Position numbers and translations under genes: made by a program. From G965197405 sp965197405 (GTDB taxonomy: Bacteria; Chloroflexota; Dehalococcoidia; Lucifugimonadales; JAGWBF01), in assembly GCA_965197405.1 (NCBI GenBank), contig OZ240206.1, forward strand, positions 1,674,001-1,738,000: a stretch of DNA of 64,000 nucleotides. Reading direction: 5' to 3'. This document shows, one piece after another, positions 25,037-33,925 of this stretch. The first letter of the stretch is position 1. Each line of letters begins with the position of its first letter. The notes under the pieces are model-generated. The model was given only the letters and a program-made list of their open reading frames with translations. It was not told where the DNA came from and searched no databases.

Positions 25037-25240
25037 GTGTCCCGTCTCAGCGACCCTGGCATTCGCGGTTACCCCTTCGAGTTCAAAGCAGCCTTCTGGA
25101 TGGTGGCTGCCTTTACCATCGTTTCCTTCGTCCTGTGGCTTGCGCTCCCCGGCGAGCACAGGGCAGTCCCGATGCTGGAGCGTATCTGGCCGCCCCTTCT
25201 GACGGGTTTTGCAGGCCTGGTGTTCGGCAAACTCTCGTGA
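25037..25240 (+). CDS. Small membrane protein of unknown function
   Basis: 67 aa with two hydrophobic stretches: AAFWMVAAFTIVSFVLWLAL (about 19-38) and a weaker one at the end (LLTGFAGLVFG). The GTG start directly follows the stop of the preceding small ORF, which suggests translational coupling. No family was recognised. Reads like a real two-segment membrane peptide rather than an antisense shadow, since no gene covers the other strand here. Confidence 0.5.
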   Translation: MSRLSDPGIRGYPFEFKAAFWMVAAFTIVSFVLWLALPGEHRAVPMLERIWPPLLTGFAGLVFGKLS

Positions 25241-25292
25241 CGTGCGCCCTGGCCAATTATGAGTCCAGCCCAGGCCCGGTAATCACCCAACC

Positions 25293-26711
25293 CTACTCTA
25301 CCGGCTCGTAGGGAAAGAAGCCGGGGGGACGGCGCACGATTCGCTGAACGAAGACTCCGGGCGTGACGATGGCATCGGGGTCAAGCTGGCCCGCCTCCAC
25401 TATCTCGTCCACCTCCACTATAGTAACCGCGGCCGCCGGGGCCATCACAGAGTTGAAGTTGCGGGACGTGCCCTTATACACCAGGTTCCCTATCCTGTCG
25501 GCCCTGTGGGCGCGTATCAGGGCGTAGTCCCCCCTGATGCCATACTCCAGCACATGCTCTCTCCCATTGATCACGCGGGTCTGCTTCCCCTCACCGATCA
25601 GGGTGCCCACCCCGGTCGGGGTATAGAAGGCGGCAATGCCGTACCCACCCGCCCTGATGCGCTCCGCCAGCGTACCCTGGGGCACTAGCTCCAGCTCGGC
25701 CTCGCCCCGCCGGTAGGCAAGCTCGAAGGAGCTGGGACGAGACGGGGACGGCGAGACCGGGAAGGATGCTATCGCCTTCCTTATCTGGCCGCTGTCCACC
25801 AGGAGGCTATGGTCTACGGCGAGGAAGCCCGGTGGAGTGCCAAAGCTGGACACCCTGGCTATGCCCGCCGTATTGCTCACTATGGTCAAGTCCTTTGCTC
25901 CCCGGTCTCTCAGGGCCAGGATCAGGTATTGGGCCATCCCGCCCGGGCCGGCGAAGCCGTCCATCAATATCACCGCGCCGTCGGGTATGTCGGCCACGGC
26001 TTCGGCGGCATTGTCATAGATTTTATTCACCGCCCTTCCTCGCAGCTGTGAGAAGTCCATCTCCTTCAGGTCGGGAGCCGCTGCGAGGTTGGCCGCCGTT
26101 ATGTCCTGCACCTCCTCCACCGTCCAGCCGGGCGCTATCTCCGTGAGGAGCAGACCTTCCCTGGCGACCTGTATCACGGCGACGTCGGTAATAATTAGGT
26201 TGACGCACCCCAGCCCGGCGGTGGGATAGCCGGGGTCCTTTACGATCCTGGGAGCGCCCTCTTGCGTGGTATGCTCCATCATGGCGATTAGCCGTCTCGC
26301 GCCGTTAGCGACGTCAACAGACCCCGCAGTCCCGCCAGGCCAACGCGCCGAAGCAGTCCGGTCAACCAGGTCGCCCCGGTCCGAGACCTGGAGCGCCTCC
26401 ACGACGGCCACGTCCACATAGCCGCCCCTGACCAGCCCGAAGGAGTCGGCCTGGTCAACTATGGAGCCTCCTCGGAGAAGGCCAATGGACTCACCGCCGG
26501 CATCCACCAGGTCAGGGTCCTGCGCCCCTTGTCGAGGCCTGGGGGCATAGCCCACCACTCCGTTTTCGGAATGGAATATCACGCCCCGGTCCGTGGGCAC
26601 GTATCCCGATACCATCCCCGGCAGCCCGGCACCCAGGCTGACCACCTGGCCCGATTTGAACTCCGCCGCCACCCGGAGGGCCAGCAGCTCGCGGCTAATC
26701 CCTTCTTTCAT
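25293..26711 (-). CDS. CoA-transferase fusion, B subunit followed by A subunit (B1-A2)
   Basis: 472 aa carrying two family I CoA-transferase halves in B-A order. Residues 1-218 are a B subunit with the catalytic glutamate E49 in FHSENG. Residues from about 227 are an A subunit starting NKIYDNAAEAVADIPDGAVI, which parallels the separate A1 protein encoded upstream. ATG 26711 overlaps the A1 stop by 4 nt (ATGA), so translation is coupled. The order A1, B1-A2, then B2 looks like two A-B pairs whose middle genes merged. Fused transferases of the usual type are A-B within one pair. The B half has a somewhat altered middle (ASARWPGGTAGSVDVANG). Confidence 0.9.
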   Translation of the reverse strand: MKEGISRELLALRVAAEFKSGQVVSLGAGLPGMVSGYVPTDRGVIFHSENGVVGYAPRPRQGAQDPDLVDAGGESIGLLRGGSIVDQADSFGLVRGGYVDVAVVEALQVSDRGDLVDRTASARWPGGTAGSVDVANGARRLIAMMEHTTQEGAPRIVKDPGYPTAGLGCVNLIITDVAVIQVAREGLLLTEIAPGWTVEEVQDITAANLAAAPDLKEMDFSQLRGRAVNKIYDNAAEAVADIPDGAVILMDGFAGPGGMAQYLILALRDRGAKDLTIVSNTAGIARVSSFGTPPGFLAVDHSLLVDSGQIRKAIASFPVSPSPSRPSSFELAYRRGEAELELVPQGTLAERIRAGGYGIAAFYTPTGVGTLIGEGKQTRVINGREHVLEYGIRGDYALIRAHRADRIGNLVYKGTSRNFNSVMAPAAAVTIVEVDEIVEAGQLDPDAIVTPGVFVQRIVRRPPGFFPYEPVE

Positions 26712-27415
26712 AGAGCTTCCCTGCCTGGTGAGGACTCCCCTCCAACGGCTACGATCCTGTCCACGTATATTCCAGGGGTTATGACAAGCTCCGGGTCCAG
26801 CCCCCCGGGCTGCACGATTTCGTCCACCTGGGCTATGGTCACATCGGCAGCCATAGCCATTATGGGGTTCCAGTTGCGCTGGGAGCGCCTGTACACCAGG
26901 TTGCCCAGGGTATCGGCCGCGTGGGCGCAAAGCAGGGCGAAGTCGGCCTTGAGGGGCGTCTCCAGTATGTACTCTTCGCCGTTGATTACCTGCTTCTCCT
27001 TCCCTTCATCGAAGGCCGTACCCCCGTTTCTGAGGAGAAGCAGTCCGCCAAGCCCGGCTCCCCCGGCCCGTATCCTCTCCGCCAGAGTCCCCGGGGGCAC
27101 GACTTCGACTTCCAAACGTCCCTCCTGCCACAGTTCCAGGGCAGGCCCTTGCAAGTCGGGATATATGGGGTTGCTCGTGATGACCTTTTTCACCTGACCG
27201 TTGGCTACCAGCCTGGCTACGTCATACAGGTCGGCGTCGCCGCCGTACCAGGGGCCGCTGATGCAGGTGAGGCTGCCAGCGCCCCTGCTCAGGAGGGACT
27301 TCACCAGACTCTGAGGGGTCCCCGGTGCGGCGTACCCCGCCACCATAATCACAGCGCCATCGGGTATATCCGCCACGGCCTCGTCGGCGCTGGAGAACAC
27401 CTTGTTGGGGGGCAC
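26708..27415 (-). CDS. CoA-transferase subunit A (A1)
   Basis: 235-aa alpha subunit of a family I CoA-transferase. NKVFSSADEAVADIPDGAVI at the start, then the Gly-rich region PPGTLAERIRAGGAGLGG and ADTLGNLVYRRSQRNWNPIMA are typical. Start GTG 27415 has GGAGG 7 nt upstream. It is the first gene of the transferase operon and overlaps the B1-A2 fusion by 4 nt. Its natural partner is the B1 half of that fusion. Confidence 0.93.
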   Translation of the reverse strand: MPPNKVFSSADEAVADIPDGAVIMVAGYAAPGTPQSLVKSLLSRGAGSLTCISGPWYGGDADLYDVARLVANGQVKKVITSNPIYPDLQGPALELWQEGRLEVEVVPPGTLAERIRAGGAGLGGLLLLRNGGTAFDEGKEKQVINGEEYILETPLKADFALLCAHAADTLGNLVYRRSQRNWNPIMAMAADVTIAQVDEIVQPGGLDPELVITPGIYVDRIVAVGGESSPGREAL

Positions 27416-27485
27416 TTCACAACCTCCCGATTTTTAATGGCATTCTAACAGGTATCGAGGCTTGGGTGAAGCGCGAGGGTGGGAA

Positions 27486-27589
27486 CAATAGGCGTGCTGC
27501 TATCCAAGCGTTTTTAGATTCCTCGCTACGCTCGGAATGACACGCGGCGGGGGCCTGTATTTACCTGGCGTGAGAATTGAAAGACCCTG
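27486..27589. repeat. Main-family dispersed repeat, truncated, core type 1
   Basis: GCGTGCTGCTATCCAAGCG core, then TTTTTAGATTCCTCGCTACG and the outer part ending GAATTGAAAGACCCTG. The other half is missing. The remainder of the gap 27416-27774 shows nothing certain. Confidence 0.75.
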
Positions 27590-27774
27590 GTGGGAACGAT
27601 GAGGCCGAGCCGTAGCAAGGTTGTTTCGGCTATATTCCAAATGTTACTATTCGAGTGGCCGGACGTGCATCAGGGCAGGGCCGGAGAGCGACAATGATAT
27701 AGGCGGCCCTTCGACGGACTCGGCATGTGCTTGTCGGACCATAAAAGCTACACAAAAGCTAAAGGAGGGACGAG

Positions 27775-28164
27775 ATGCCATCTTACGGGTACGACCATAT
27801 CCACCTGAGAAGCCCGGACCCGATGAAGGCGGCCCAGTTCTATCAGCGTATGTTCGACGCCAGGATAATCGAGACCCCTCAGCCCTCGGGGCCGAGCAGG
27901 ATAGACGTGGACATCAACGGGCTAATGGTCTTCATAGCCGGCGCGCTCCCCTCCGGAGAAGAGGTACAGGGGCTGAGGAACCCGCACTATGGGCTGGACC
28001 ATTTTGGACTCAGGGTCGAGAATCTGGATGAGGCGGTATCGGACCTGAAGTCCAGGGGTGCTGAATTTGCCGTGGAGCCGCGAACGCTGCCCAGCGGGGT
28101 CAAGATCGCCTTCGTCAGAGGCCCCGACGACGTTCGAGTAGAGGTGGTGGAGCGGCCCGCCTAG
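27775..28164 (+). CDS. VOC-family (glyoxalase-like) protein
   Basis: 129-aa vicinal-oxygen-chelate fold protein with the two expected beta-alpha-beta-beta-beta modules. Putative metal ligands are the His in GYDHIHLRSPD (near residue 7), the His in GLDHFGLRVEN (about 81) and the Glu in DVRVEVVE at the end. AAGGAGGG precedes the ATG. Members act as glyoxalases, epimerases (methylmalonyl-CoA) or dioxygenases; the specific reaction cannot be told. It stands alone before the radical SAM gene. Confidence 0.85.
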   Translation: MPSYGYDHIHLRSPDPMKAAQFYQRMFDARIIETPQPSGPSRIDVDINGLMVFIAGALPSGEEVQGLRNPHYGLDHFGLRVENLDEAVSDLKSRGAEFAVEPRTLPSGVKIAFVRGPDDVRVEVVERPA

Positions 28165-28436
28165 TCCCGGCGCGCCACCCACGTTCAGGTAGGAGACCCT
28201 TCGCTATCGCTCAGGCCTGCCTGCACCAGGCAATGAAACGACCGCTTACCTCGTATCGTATAGTATTCCATAGCGGTCTCCCGTGATGTATAATGAACCA
28301 GTCCCTACATCAAAAGGTGCGCTGGCCTCGCCCTGAGCGCAGGGGATAGCCGCTTGGGGCAATACATCTCGCCCATTTAGATGCCAACCCTGCGTCCTGA
28401 ACGGGCAAGCCAGCTTCAGCTTATGGAGTTCTGATT
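28165..28436 (+). other. Leader region before the radical SAM gene, with a possible promoter
   Basis: A TATAAT at 28289-28294 (weak -35) would start a transcript near 28301, leaving a leader of about 135 nt. It contains the pair GCGCAGGGG / CCCTGCG and other short complementary runs. I do not recognise a cobalamin, SAM or other known riboswitch. Confidence 0.3.
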
Positions 28437-30203
28437 ATGTCTAGGATCAAGCGAGTAGTCCTAGTCCAGCCTGAGTCGGTGGATGGTAACTTCGAGTACG
28501 TCGCCATACCCAGACAGGGAATGCTCTTCCTCTCAGCCGCCTTGAAGCAGTGGGATGGGCCATTCCTGTACGACACGGAGATATGGTTCGAGGACCGGAG
28601 CGGCAAATTAGACCCTGACTCCGACCTGGACGGGGTGGATATACTGATGGTGACCGGTCTCATCAACGAGACCCCAAGGGCATACGAAATCGGCAGGCAG
28701 GCCAAGCTCCACCACCCGGACCTGATAACGGTGGGCGGCGGCCCACAGATGAGTCCCCTCCCCGAGGAAGCTATCAGTGAGGGCAAGTTCGACGTGATAG
28801 TAAATCGGGAGGGGGAGGACATTATAGGCCAGCTATCGGACCTCCTCTTGACCTACAAGGGGGCCGACCCCTACAGATACCTTCGTAAGGTCCCAGGCAT
28901 ATCCTTTATGAGCGACGGGCATCTGGTTCAGACGCCAAGGATAGGCGTGATTGCCCCGGATTTCGTGGACCTGCCGGACTTCCGCGCCATACGGGACCTG
29001 ACACCCCAGAGCCCGATGGCGGGCGGTGTGCTGGAAACAGTCCGCGGCTGTACCGAGAAGTGCACCTATTGTCAGGTCATACAGCAGTTCCTGGGGTACA
29101 GGCTGATCAAAAGAGAGACGGAGCTTAAACGCCTGCGCCAGATCCGTCAGCTGGCCGCGGACGGCCTCATACACACCTCCAGAGACGGCCGGTTCAGCGT
29201 CTTCATATCTGACGACCTTCACCCACCACCCCTGCGGGTCACCAAGTATCGAGATGAGCGCCTGGAAAGGCTGAAGGGATGGAAGGGCCACACCGACGAT
29301 ATGTACATGATATGCCAGAGCAGGTCGGAGATCGGGCAGGACCCGGAGTTGGCCGACGCCCTCTACAATGCCGGTATAAAGATGCTCTACATCGGTGTGG
29401 AATCCGACAACGCAGAGAACCTGAAGGTGGTCCGAAAGCGCCAGGAACCCGGCCAGGTTCACAGCGACCTGGTCCGCCTGAATGAAATGGGCTTCACGCT
29501 GGTCGCCATGACGATAATCGGCCTGCCCTATGACACCGAGGACGGCATCATGCAAATGGCCGATTGGATCACCAAAATCAGCAAGTACCAGACTGCCAAT
29601 CTTCTGACCCCCTTGCCGGCCACATCCAACTGGACAGACCTCGTCCCCCTGGACGCCGATGGCAGCGTCCTGGCCCCGGGCGCGCTGCGGCCCTACGAGC
29701 TCTACACCGGGCGGCAGTTCGTCCACCTGGACGAGAGGTGGACCCTACAGGAGTCACGGGAGCTATTTGCCAGGTACGTGGACAGGCTCAATCCAATAGA
29801 TACCCTCTACAAGCGCATATTCCGGCTGCTCCAGACGTCCCAGTTCAAAAACAGCACCACAGGCCGAGAGGTGAGCGGGGCTGTGTCTGCCCGGATCAAT
29901 GAGTTCAGCGAAGTCCTGCGGACTCTCTCGGACTCATCCAAGGAGTTGCCCGAGGCGGTAGGCACTCGAATGCACGAGATGAGCGAAGTCCTGGGAAGGT
30001 ACAGGCTCCAGCTGTCCACCACGGGCAAGGAGCTTCCCGATAGCATATCCACCCGCATAAACGAAGCCAGCGAGGCCCTGAGAAGATACCGGGGTCAGAT
30101 AGGCAACACGGGCAGGGAGATAAGCGAAGCCATATCTACTCGCATAAATGAAGTAAATGAAGCGATGATTCTGCTATCCGATTTATCCAGAAAACCCGTA
30201 TAG
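28437..30203 (+). CDS. B12-binding-type radical SAM protein with repeated C-terminal tail
   Basis: 588 aa. The N-terminal 180 residues look like a cobalamin-binding-type Rossmann domain (VILMVTGLINETPRAYEIG, TVGGGPQMSP) as in BchE-like radical SAM enzymes, though no clear DxHxxG cobalamin motif is visible. The 4Fe-4S cluster motif CTEKCTYC is at 205-212, with radical SAM barrel sequence to about 430. From 477 to the end are four tandem units of 25-29 residues (for example KELPDSISTRINEASEALRR), likely helical. That tail is unlike anything I know in the family. The ketosynthase gene follows after 26 nt, so they may act together. The reaction is unknown. Confidence 0.85.
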   Translation: MSRIKRVVLVQPESVDGNFEYVAIPRQGMLFLSAALKQWDGPFLYDTEIWFEDRSGKLDPDSDLDGVDILMVTGLINETPRAYEIGRQAKLHHPDLITVGGGPQMSPLPEEAISEGKFDVIVNREGEDIIGQLSDLLLTYKGADPYRYLRKVPGISFMSDGHLVQTPRIGVIAPDFVDLPDFRAIRDLTPQSPMAGGVLETVRGCTEKCTYCQVIQQFLGYRLIKRETELKRLRQIRQLAADGLIHTSRDGRFSVFISDDLHPPPLRVTKYRDERLERLKGWKGHTDDMYMICQSRSEIGQDPELADALYNAGIKMLYIGVESDNAENLKVVRKRQEPGQVHSDLVRLNEMGFTLVAMTIIGLPYDTEDGIMQMADWITKISKYQTANLLTPLPATSNWTDLVPLDADGSVLAPGALRPYELYTGRQFVHLDERWTLQESRELFARYVDRLNPIDTLYKRIFRLLQTSQFKNSTTGREVSGAVSARINEFSEVLRTLSDSSKELPEAVGTRMHEMSEVLGRYRLQLSTTGKELPDSISTRINEASEALRRYRGQIGNTGREISEAISTRINEVNEAMILLSDLSRKPV

Positions 30204-30229
30204 TGTCGAGTTAAGAAATACCAGGAAGA

Positions 30230-31483
30230 GTGCCACGGGTGAAAAGCCGAGTTTTTATCACCGGTATGGGTATGATAAGCCCCCTGGGACTGGATGTTGA
30301 TAGTAGCTGGGAGGCCCTGATAGGCGGCGTATCCGGAGTGGACTACATCAGCGCCTTTGATCTCGACGGCTTCGAGACCAGGTTCGCCGCCGAGGTGAAA
30401 GGCTTCGACCCTACCGACCACATGGAGAAGAAGGAAGCGCGACGCATGGACCGTTTCGCGCAGTTCGCGGCCGTGGCCGCCGGCGAGGCCCTGGCCCAGG
30501 CGGAGCTAAAGCTGGAAGACATGGACCCCTACAGGGTGTCCGCCATTGTCGGCAGCGGCATAGGCGGCATAATCACCCTGTCCCAGCAATATGACGTGCT
30601 CAAGGAGAAGGGTCCTCGTCGAGTGACGCCCTTCCTCATACCCATGATGCTTGGCGACATGGCCTCCGCCCAGGTATCCATGATAACGGGCGCGATGGGG
30701 CCAAACTTCTGCCCCGTTTCCTCCTGTTCCAGCGGCGCCGACGCCATCGGGCACGCGTGGGACATGATTCGCCGGGACGAGGCGGATGTGGTCATCGCCG
30801 GAGGCAGTGAAGCCCCCATCTGTCCCATTGGCGTCGCGGGCTTCAATTCCCTGCGCGCCCTCTCCCGGCACAACGAGGAGCCGAAGAAGGCAAGCCGGCC
30901 CTTCGATGCCGAAAGGGACGGGTTCGTGATTGGTGAAGGGTCGGCCATTCTCGTTCTGGAAAGCCATGAAAGTATGGAGAAGAGGGGAGTCAGGCCCCTG
31001 GCCGAGTTGCTGGGGTATGCCGCCACCTCCGATGCCTACCACATCACGGAGCCTTGGCCGGACGGCCACAGCGCCGCAAAGGCCATGAAACTCGCCATCA
31101 AGAGGTCGGGAATAAAGCCCGAAGAGATAGAGTATATCAACGCTCACGGGACCTCGACTCCCCTGAATGACAAGCAGGAGACCCTGGCCATAAAGTCAGC
31201 CCTCGGAGAAGAGGCCCACCGCGTGCCCATAAGCTCCACCAAGTCCATGACCGGACATCTCCTGGGCGCCGGAGGCGCTCTGGAGGCGGCAGCGAGCGTC
31301 CTCGCCATACGCCACGAGGTCATCCCGCCCACCATTAACCTGGAGCATCCCGACCCCGACTGCGACCTGGACTACACGCCCTGCCATGCCCGCCCCCATG
31401 TGGTAAGGATTGCTATGAGCAACTCCTTCGGCTTCGGCGGGCATAACTCCGTCCTGGTGTTCATGGCCCCAGAGCGGGTGTAA
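30230..31483 (+). CDS. fabF: Beta-ketoacyl-ACP synthase II (FabF type)
   Basis: 417-aa condensing enzyme that extends acyl chains with malonyl-ACP. The catalytic triad is present: C166 in SSCSSGADA, H306 in NAHGTSTPLND and H343 in KSMTGHLLGAGG. The start GTG 30230 has AGGAAG upstream. No acyl-carrier protein, FabD or FabG gene is adjacent; instead it follows the repeat-tailed radical SAM gene by 26 nt. It could be the general FabF or a ketosynthase of a special lipid pathway. Confidence 0.93.
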   Translation: MPRVKSRVFITGMGMISPLGLDVDSSWEALIGGVSGVDYISAFDLDGFETRFAAEVKGFDPTDHMEKKEARRMDRFAQFAAVAAGEALAQAELKLEDMDPYRVSAIVGSGIGGIITLSQQYDVLKEKGPRRVTPFLIPMMLGDMASAQVSMITGAMGPNFCPVSSCSSGADAIGHAWDMIRRDEADVVIAGGSEAPICPIGVAGFNSLRALSRHNEEPKKASRPFDAERDGFVIGEGSAILVLESHESMEKRGVRPLAELLGYAATSDAYHITEPWPDGHSAAKAMKLAIKRSGIKPEEIEYINAHGTSTPLNDKQETLAIKSALGEEAHRVPISSTKSMTGHLLGAGGALEAAASVLAIRHEVIPPTINLEHPDPDCDLDYTPCHARPHVVRIAMSNSFGFGGHNSVLVFMAPERV

Positions 31484-31496
31484 CAACCTCATGCAA

Positions 31497-31660
31497 CCCA
31501 TCCCTGTCATTCCCGCGCAAATACCCCTCGTCCAACCCCTGTAGGGGCGATTCGCGAATCGCCCCTACAGCCCGACATTCCGCTGTTTTCATCCGTCTTG
31601 ATGTGGCCTTGGCAAGGCCATCAGCAATTGCGAGCGCAACGGAGCGGAGTAAGAAATCTA
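31497..31660. repeat. Repeats including a perfect 32-bp palindrome
   Basis: At 31539-31570 the sequence CTGTAGGGGCGATTCG is followed by its exact reverse complement. A weaker member of this family is at 38320. Flanks hold a partial family-2 end (CATTCCCGCGCAAAT) and a degraded main-family arm (GCGAGCGCAACGGAGCGGAG). Confidence 0.7.
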
Positions 31661-31673
31661 AGAAAGGCCCACA

Positions 31674-33347
31674 TTGCCTGTGTTGAAAGAGTGGAGGCTG
31701 CGCCCGTCTGCACCGGTGGAGTCTGTAGGGGGAACGGATATACCCCCCATAGTGGGCCAGGTGATGCGTAGCCGCGGCATCACCGGGTCCGGGATAAACT
31801 CTTTCCTGAACCCGCTCTCCCACGACCCCGCACTCCTACCCGGCATCGAACCGGCGTGCCTGCGCCTTCACAGAGCGATTATGTTCGGCGAGACGGTGGG
31901 GATTTTCGGCGATTTCGACGTGGATGGCGTCACCGGCACGGCCCTGGTGGCCGAGGGACTTCAGGCCTTGGGAGCAAAGGTGGTGCCCTACATACCTCAC
32001 CGCGTGGCCGAAGGGCACGGCCCGAACGCAGACGCCATACACTTCCTGAGAGAGAGGGGCGTATCCGTCCTGGTGACCGTGGACTGCGGCATAACCTCCC
32101 TGAAGGAGGTCGCCCTGGCCCAGGACCTGGGCGTGGACGTCATAATCACCGACCACCACGTGGAGCCGCAAACTCTGCCCCCGGCCCTGTCAATCATAGC
32201 CCCCAAGATTGAAGGCTCGGAATACCCCTTCCCGGAGCTCTCGGGAGCGGGCCTGGCCTTCAAGGTAATCCAGGGCCTTTACGACCTCGTAGGCCGGAAC
32301 TGGGACCAGGGCCTGCTGGAGTTGGCTGCCCTGAGCACGGTAGCCGACCTGGTCCCTCTGAAGGACGAGAACCGGTTCCTGGTGAAGGAGGGCCTCAAAG
32401 AGCTCAGGCGCACCCGCAGGCCGGGCCTTCTGGCCCTCTACAAGCACGCCGGAATAAAGGCCGGGGCCATAGACGTGGAGACCATCTCCTTCAGCATCGC
32501 CCCTCGCCTCAACGCCGCCGGGAGACTGGAGGACGCATACATCAGCTACAAGTTGCTGCTCACCCAGTCGTCTGAAGAGGCGGAGAGACTGGCTGCGCAG
32601 CTTGGCGCTCTCAACAAGGAGCGCCAGCGACTTACCGAGGAGGGATGGACCAGGGTGCGGGAGGAGGTCATAGGCTGGTCTCCCCTTCCCTCCATACTCC
32701 TCGTGGAAGACCCCGGCCTCCCTCTGGGTATCGCGGGCCTCGTCGCCAGCAAGCTGGTGGACGAGTTTCACCGGCCGGCGGTAGTCATGTCCCTGGTGGA
32801 TGGGGTTATCAGGGCCAGCGCCCGCAGCGTTCCCGAGTTCGACATAGCCGGAGCCTTGTCTGAATGCCGCGACCTGTTTATAAGACACGGCGGGCATCAT
32901 CAGGCAGCCGGGTTCCAGATGCTCCGGGAGGACCTACCGGAGCTTAGAGAGAGATTGGGCCGGGTAGCGGAGGAGAAGCTGGGAGGGCTCGACCTGAACC
33001 CCGGACTCGACATAGACGCCCAGGTCCCAGTGGCGAGCCTTATGGGCAAGACTTTTCGCTGGCTCAAGGAACTGGAGCCTTTCGGAGTAGCCAATCCCAC
33101 TCCCGTGTTCCTTAGCCGCAACCTCCAGCCCCTGGAGGCCCGGCCGGTGGGTGGGCAGGGCCGGCACCTGCGCCTGAAGCTGAAGGAAGGCGGGGCGGTC
33201 TGGGATGCCATGGCCTTCCGGCAGGGAGACCGCTGGGCTGCCGACATGCCGCCTCTGGACGTGGTCTATACCATTGAGACCGAATGGCGCGGCAGCACGG
33301 AGGTACTGGCCCTCAAGGTGCTGGACTTCCGGCCTTCCGACGGCTAG
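31674..33347 (+). CDS. recJ: Single-strand-specific exonuclease RecJ
   Basis: 557-aa DHH-superfamily nuclease that degrades single-stranded DNA 5' to 3' in recombination and mismatch repair. Motif I is GDFDVDGVTGTA near residue 80, DCGIT near 140, DHH near 161, and the DHHA1 domain carries GGHHQAAGFQ near 405. The start TTG 31674 has AAAGG upstream. The length is close to the usual 560-580. It follows a repeat-rich gap and is followed by a small zinc-finger gene with its own promoter. Confidence 0.95.
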   Translation: MPVLKEWRLRPSAPVESVGGTDIPPIVGQVMRSRGITGSGINSFLNPLSHDPALLPGIEPACLRLHRAIMFGETVGIFGDFDVDGVTGTALVAEGLQALGAKVVPYIPHRVAEGHGPNADAIHFLRERGVSVLVTVDCGITSLKEVALAQDLGVDVIITDHHVEPQTLPPALSIIAPKIEGSEYPFPELSGAGLAFKVIQGLYDLVGRNWDQGLLELAALSTVADLVPLKDENRFLVKEGLKELRRTRRPGLLALYKHAGIKAGAIDVETISFSIAPRLNAAGRLEDAYISYKLLLTQSSEEAERLAAQLGALNKERQRLTEEGWTRVREEVIGWSPLPSILLVEDPGLPLGIAGLVASKLVDEFHRPAVVMSLVDGVIRASARSVPEFDIAGALSECRDLFIRHGGHHQAAGFQMLREDLPELRERLGRVAEEKLGGLDLNPGLDIDAQVPVASLMGKTFRWLKELEPFGVANPTPVFLSRNLQPLEARPVGGQGRHLRLKLKEGGAVWDAMAFRQGDRWAADMPPLDVVYTIETEWRGSTEVLALKVLDFRPSDG

Positions 33348-33434
33348 AGGTAGCCATGGGGGGGGACCGGGGTCGGCCCATCATATATCATCGAGAGTCT
33401 ATCCCAAACCCGCCCGATGAATCTCCGGCTCGCG

Positions 33435-33465
33435 TTACTACATCCACGGGCGGAGTTGGTATAAT
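33435..33465 (+). promoter_or_regulatory. Extended -10 promoter of the zinc-finger gene
   Basis: TGGTATAAT is an exact extended -10 (TGnTATAAT) at 33457-33465. The -35 region is weak, as expected for that class. The gene starts 35 nt further on. Confidence 0.6.
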
Positions 33466-33500
33466 CATTATGCCGAATTGATTTGAGGAGGGAGGCAGAA

Positions 33501-33731
33501 ATGACACAAGCTCGTGCAGACTTCACACAACAGACGTGCGGCTATTGTGAGGGGAAGGGCGAGGTTTCCGGCAGCCAGTGCAAGTCCTGTGGCGGCCCGG
33601 GTACGGTGATGGTCGGACCGCCGCCGACTACCTGTTCTTTTTGTGACGGGAGAGGTAAGGTCGGCGCCTACCGGTGCGGCAGATGCACCGGGACCGGTTG
33701 GATGCAGGCCCGGAAGGAAGTGCCCACCTAA
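33501..33731 (+). CDS. Small DnaJ-like zinc-finger protein
   Basis: 76 aa with four CxxC motifs: CGYC, CKSC, CSFC and CGRC, several followed by xGxG as in the cysteine-rich domain of DnaJ (CEGKGEV, CDGRGKVGAYRC). It should bind two zinc ions. The J domain and substrate-binding regions are absent, so it is not a DnaJ but a free-standing zinc-binding domain. GAGGAGGGAGG precedes the ATG. Function unknown; such small proteins have been tied to folding or RNA binding. Confidence 0.75.
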   Translation: MTQARADFTQQTCGYCEGKGEVSGSQCKSCGGPGTVMVGPPPTTCSFCDGRGKVGAYRCGRCTGTGWMQARKEVPT

Positions 33732-33734
33732 GAG

Positions 33735-33925
33735 GGTGTGTGGGAAGCAATTGCAGCCCATTTCTGTCATTCCGAACGGAGTGAGGAATCTAAAATGCTT
33801 GGGCAACAGCACGTCCAAGAAAGCAAGGATTTTAGACCCTTCGCTTCGCTCAGAGCCTGCCCCTGGCTTGAACAGGGGGTGACAGGTGACCGGTTTCGAG
33901 GACTTATTAAACACCCTCTAAGGCT
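33735..33925. repeat. Main-family dispersed repeat, core type 1
   Basis: TGTCATTCCGAACGGAGTGA, then core type 1 (CTTGGGCAACAGCACGTCC) and CCCTTCGCTTCGCTCAGAGC, with GGCTTGAACAGGGGGTGAC inserted. Its outer ends are AGAGGGTGTGTGGG and ACACCCTCT rather than the CAGGG ends, making a variant also seen at 54210. Confidence 0.75.
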
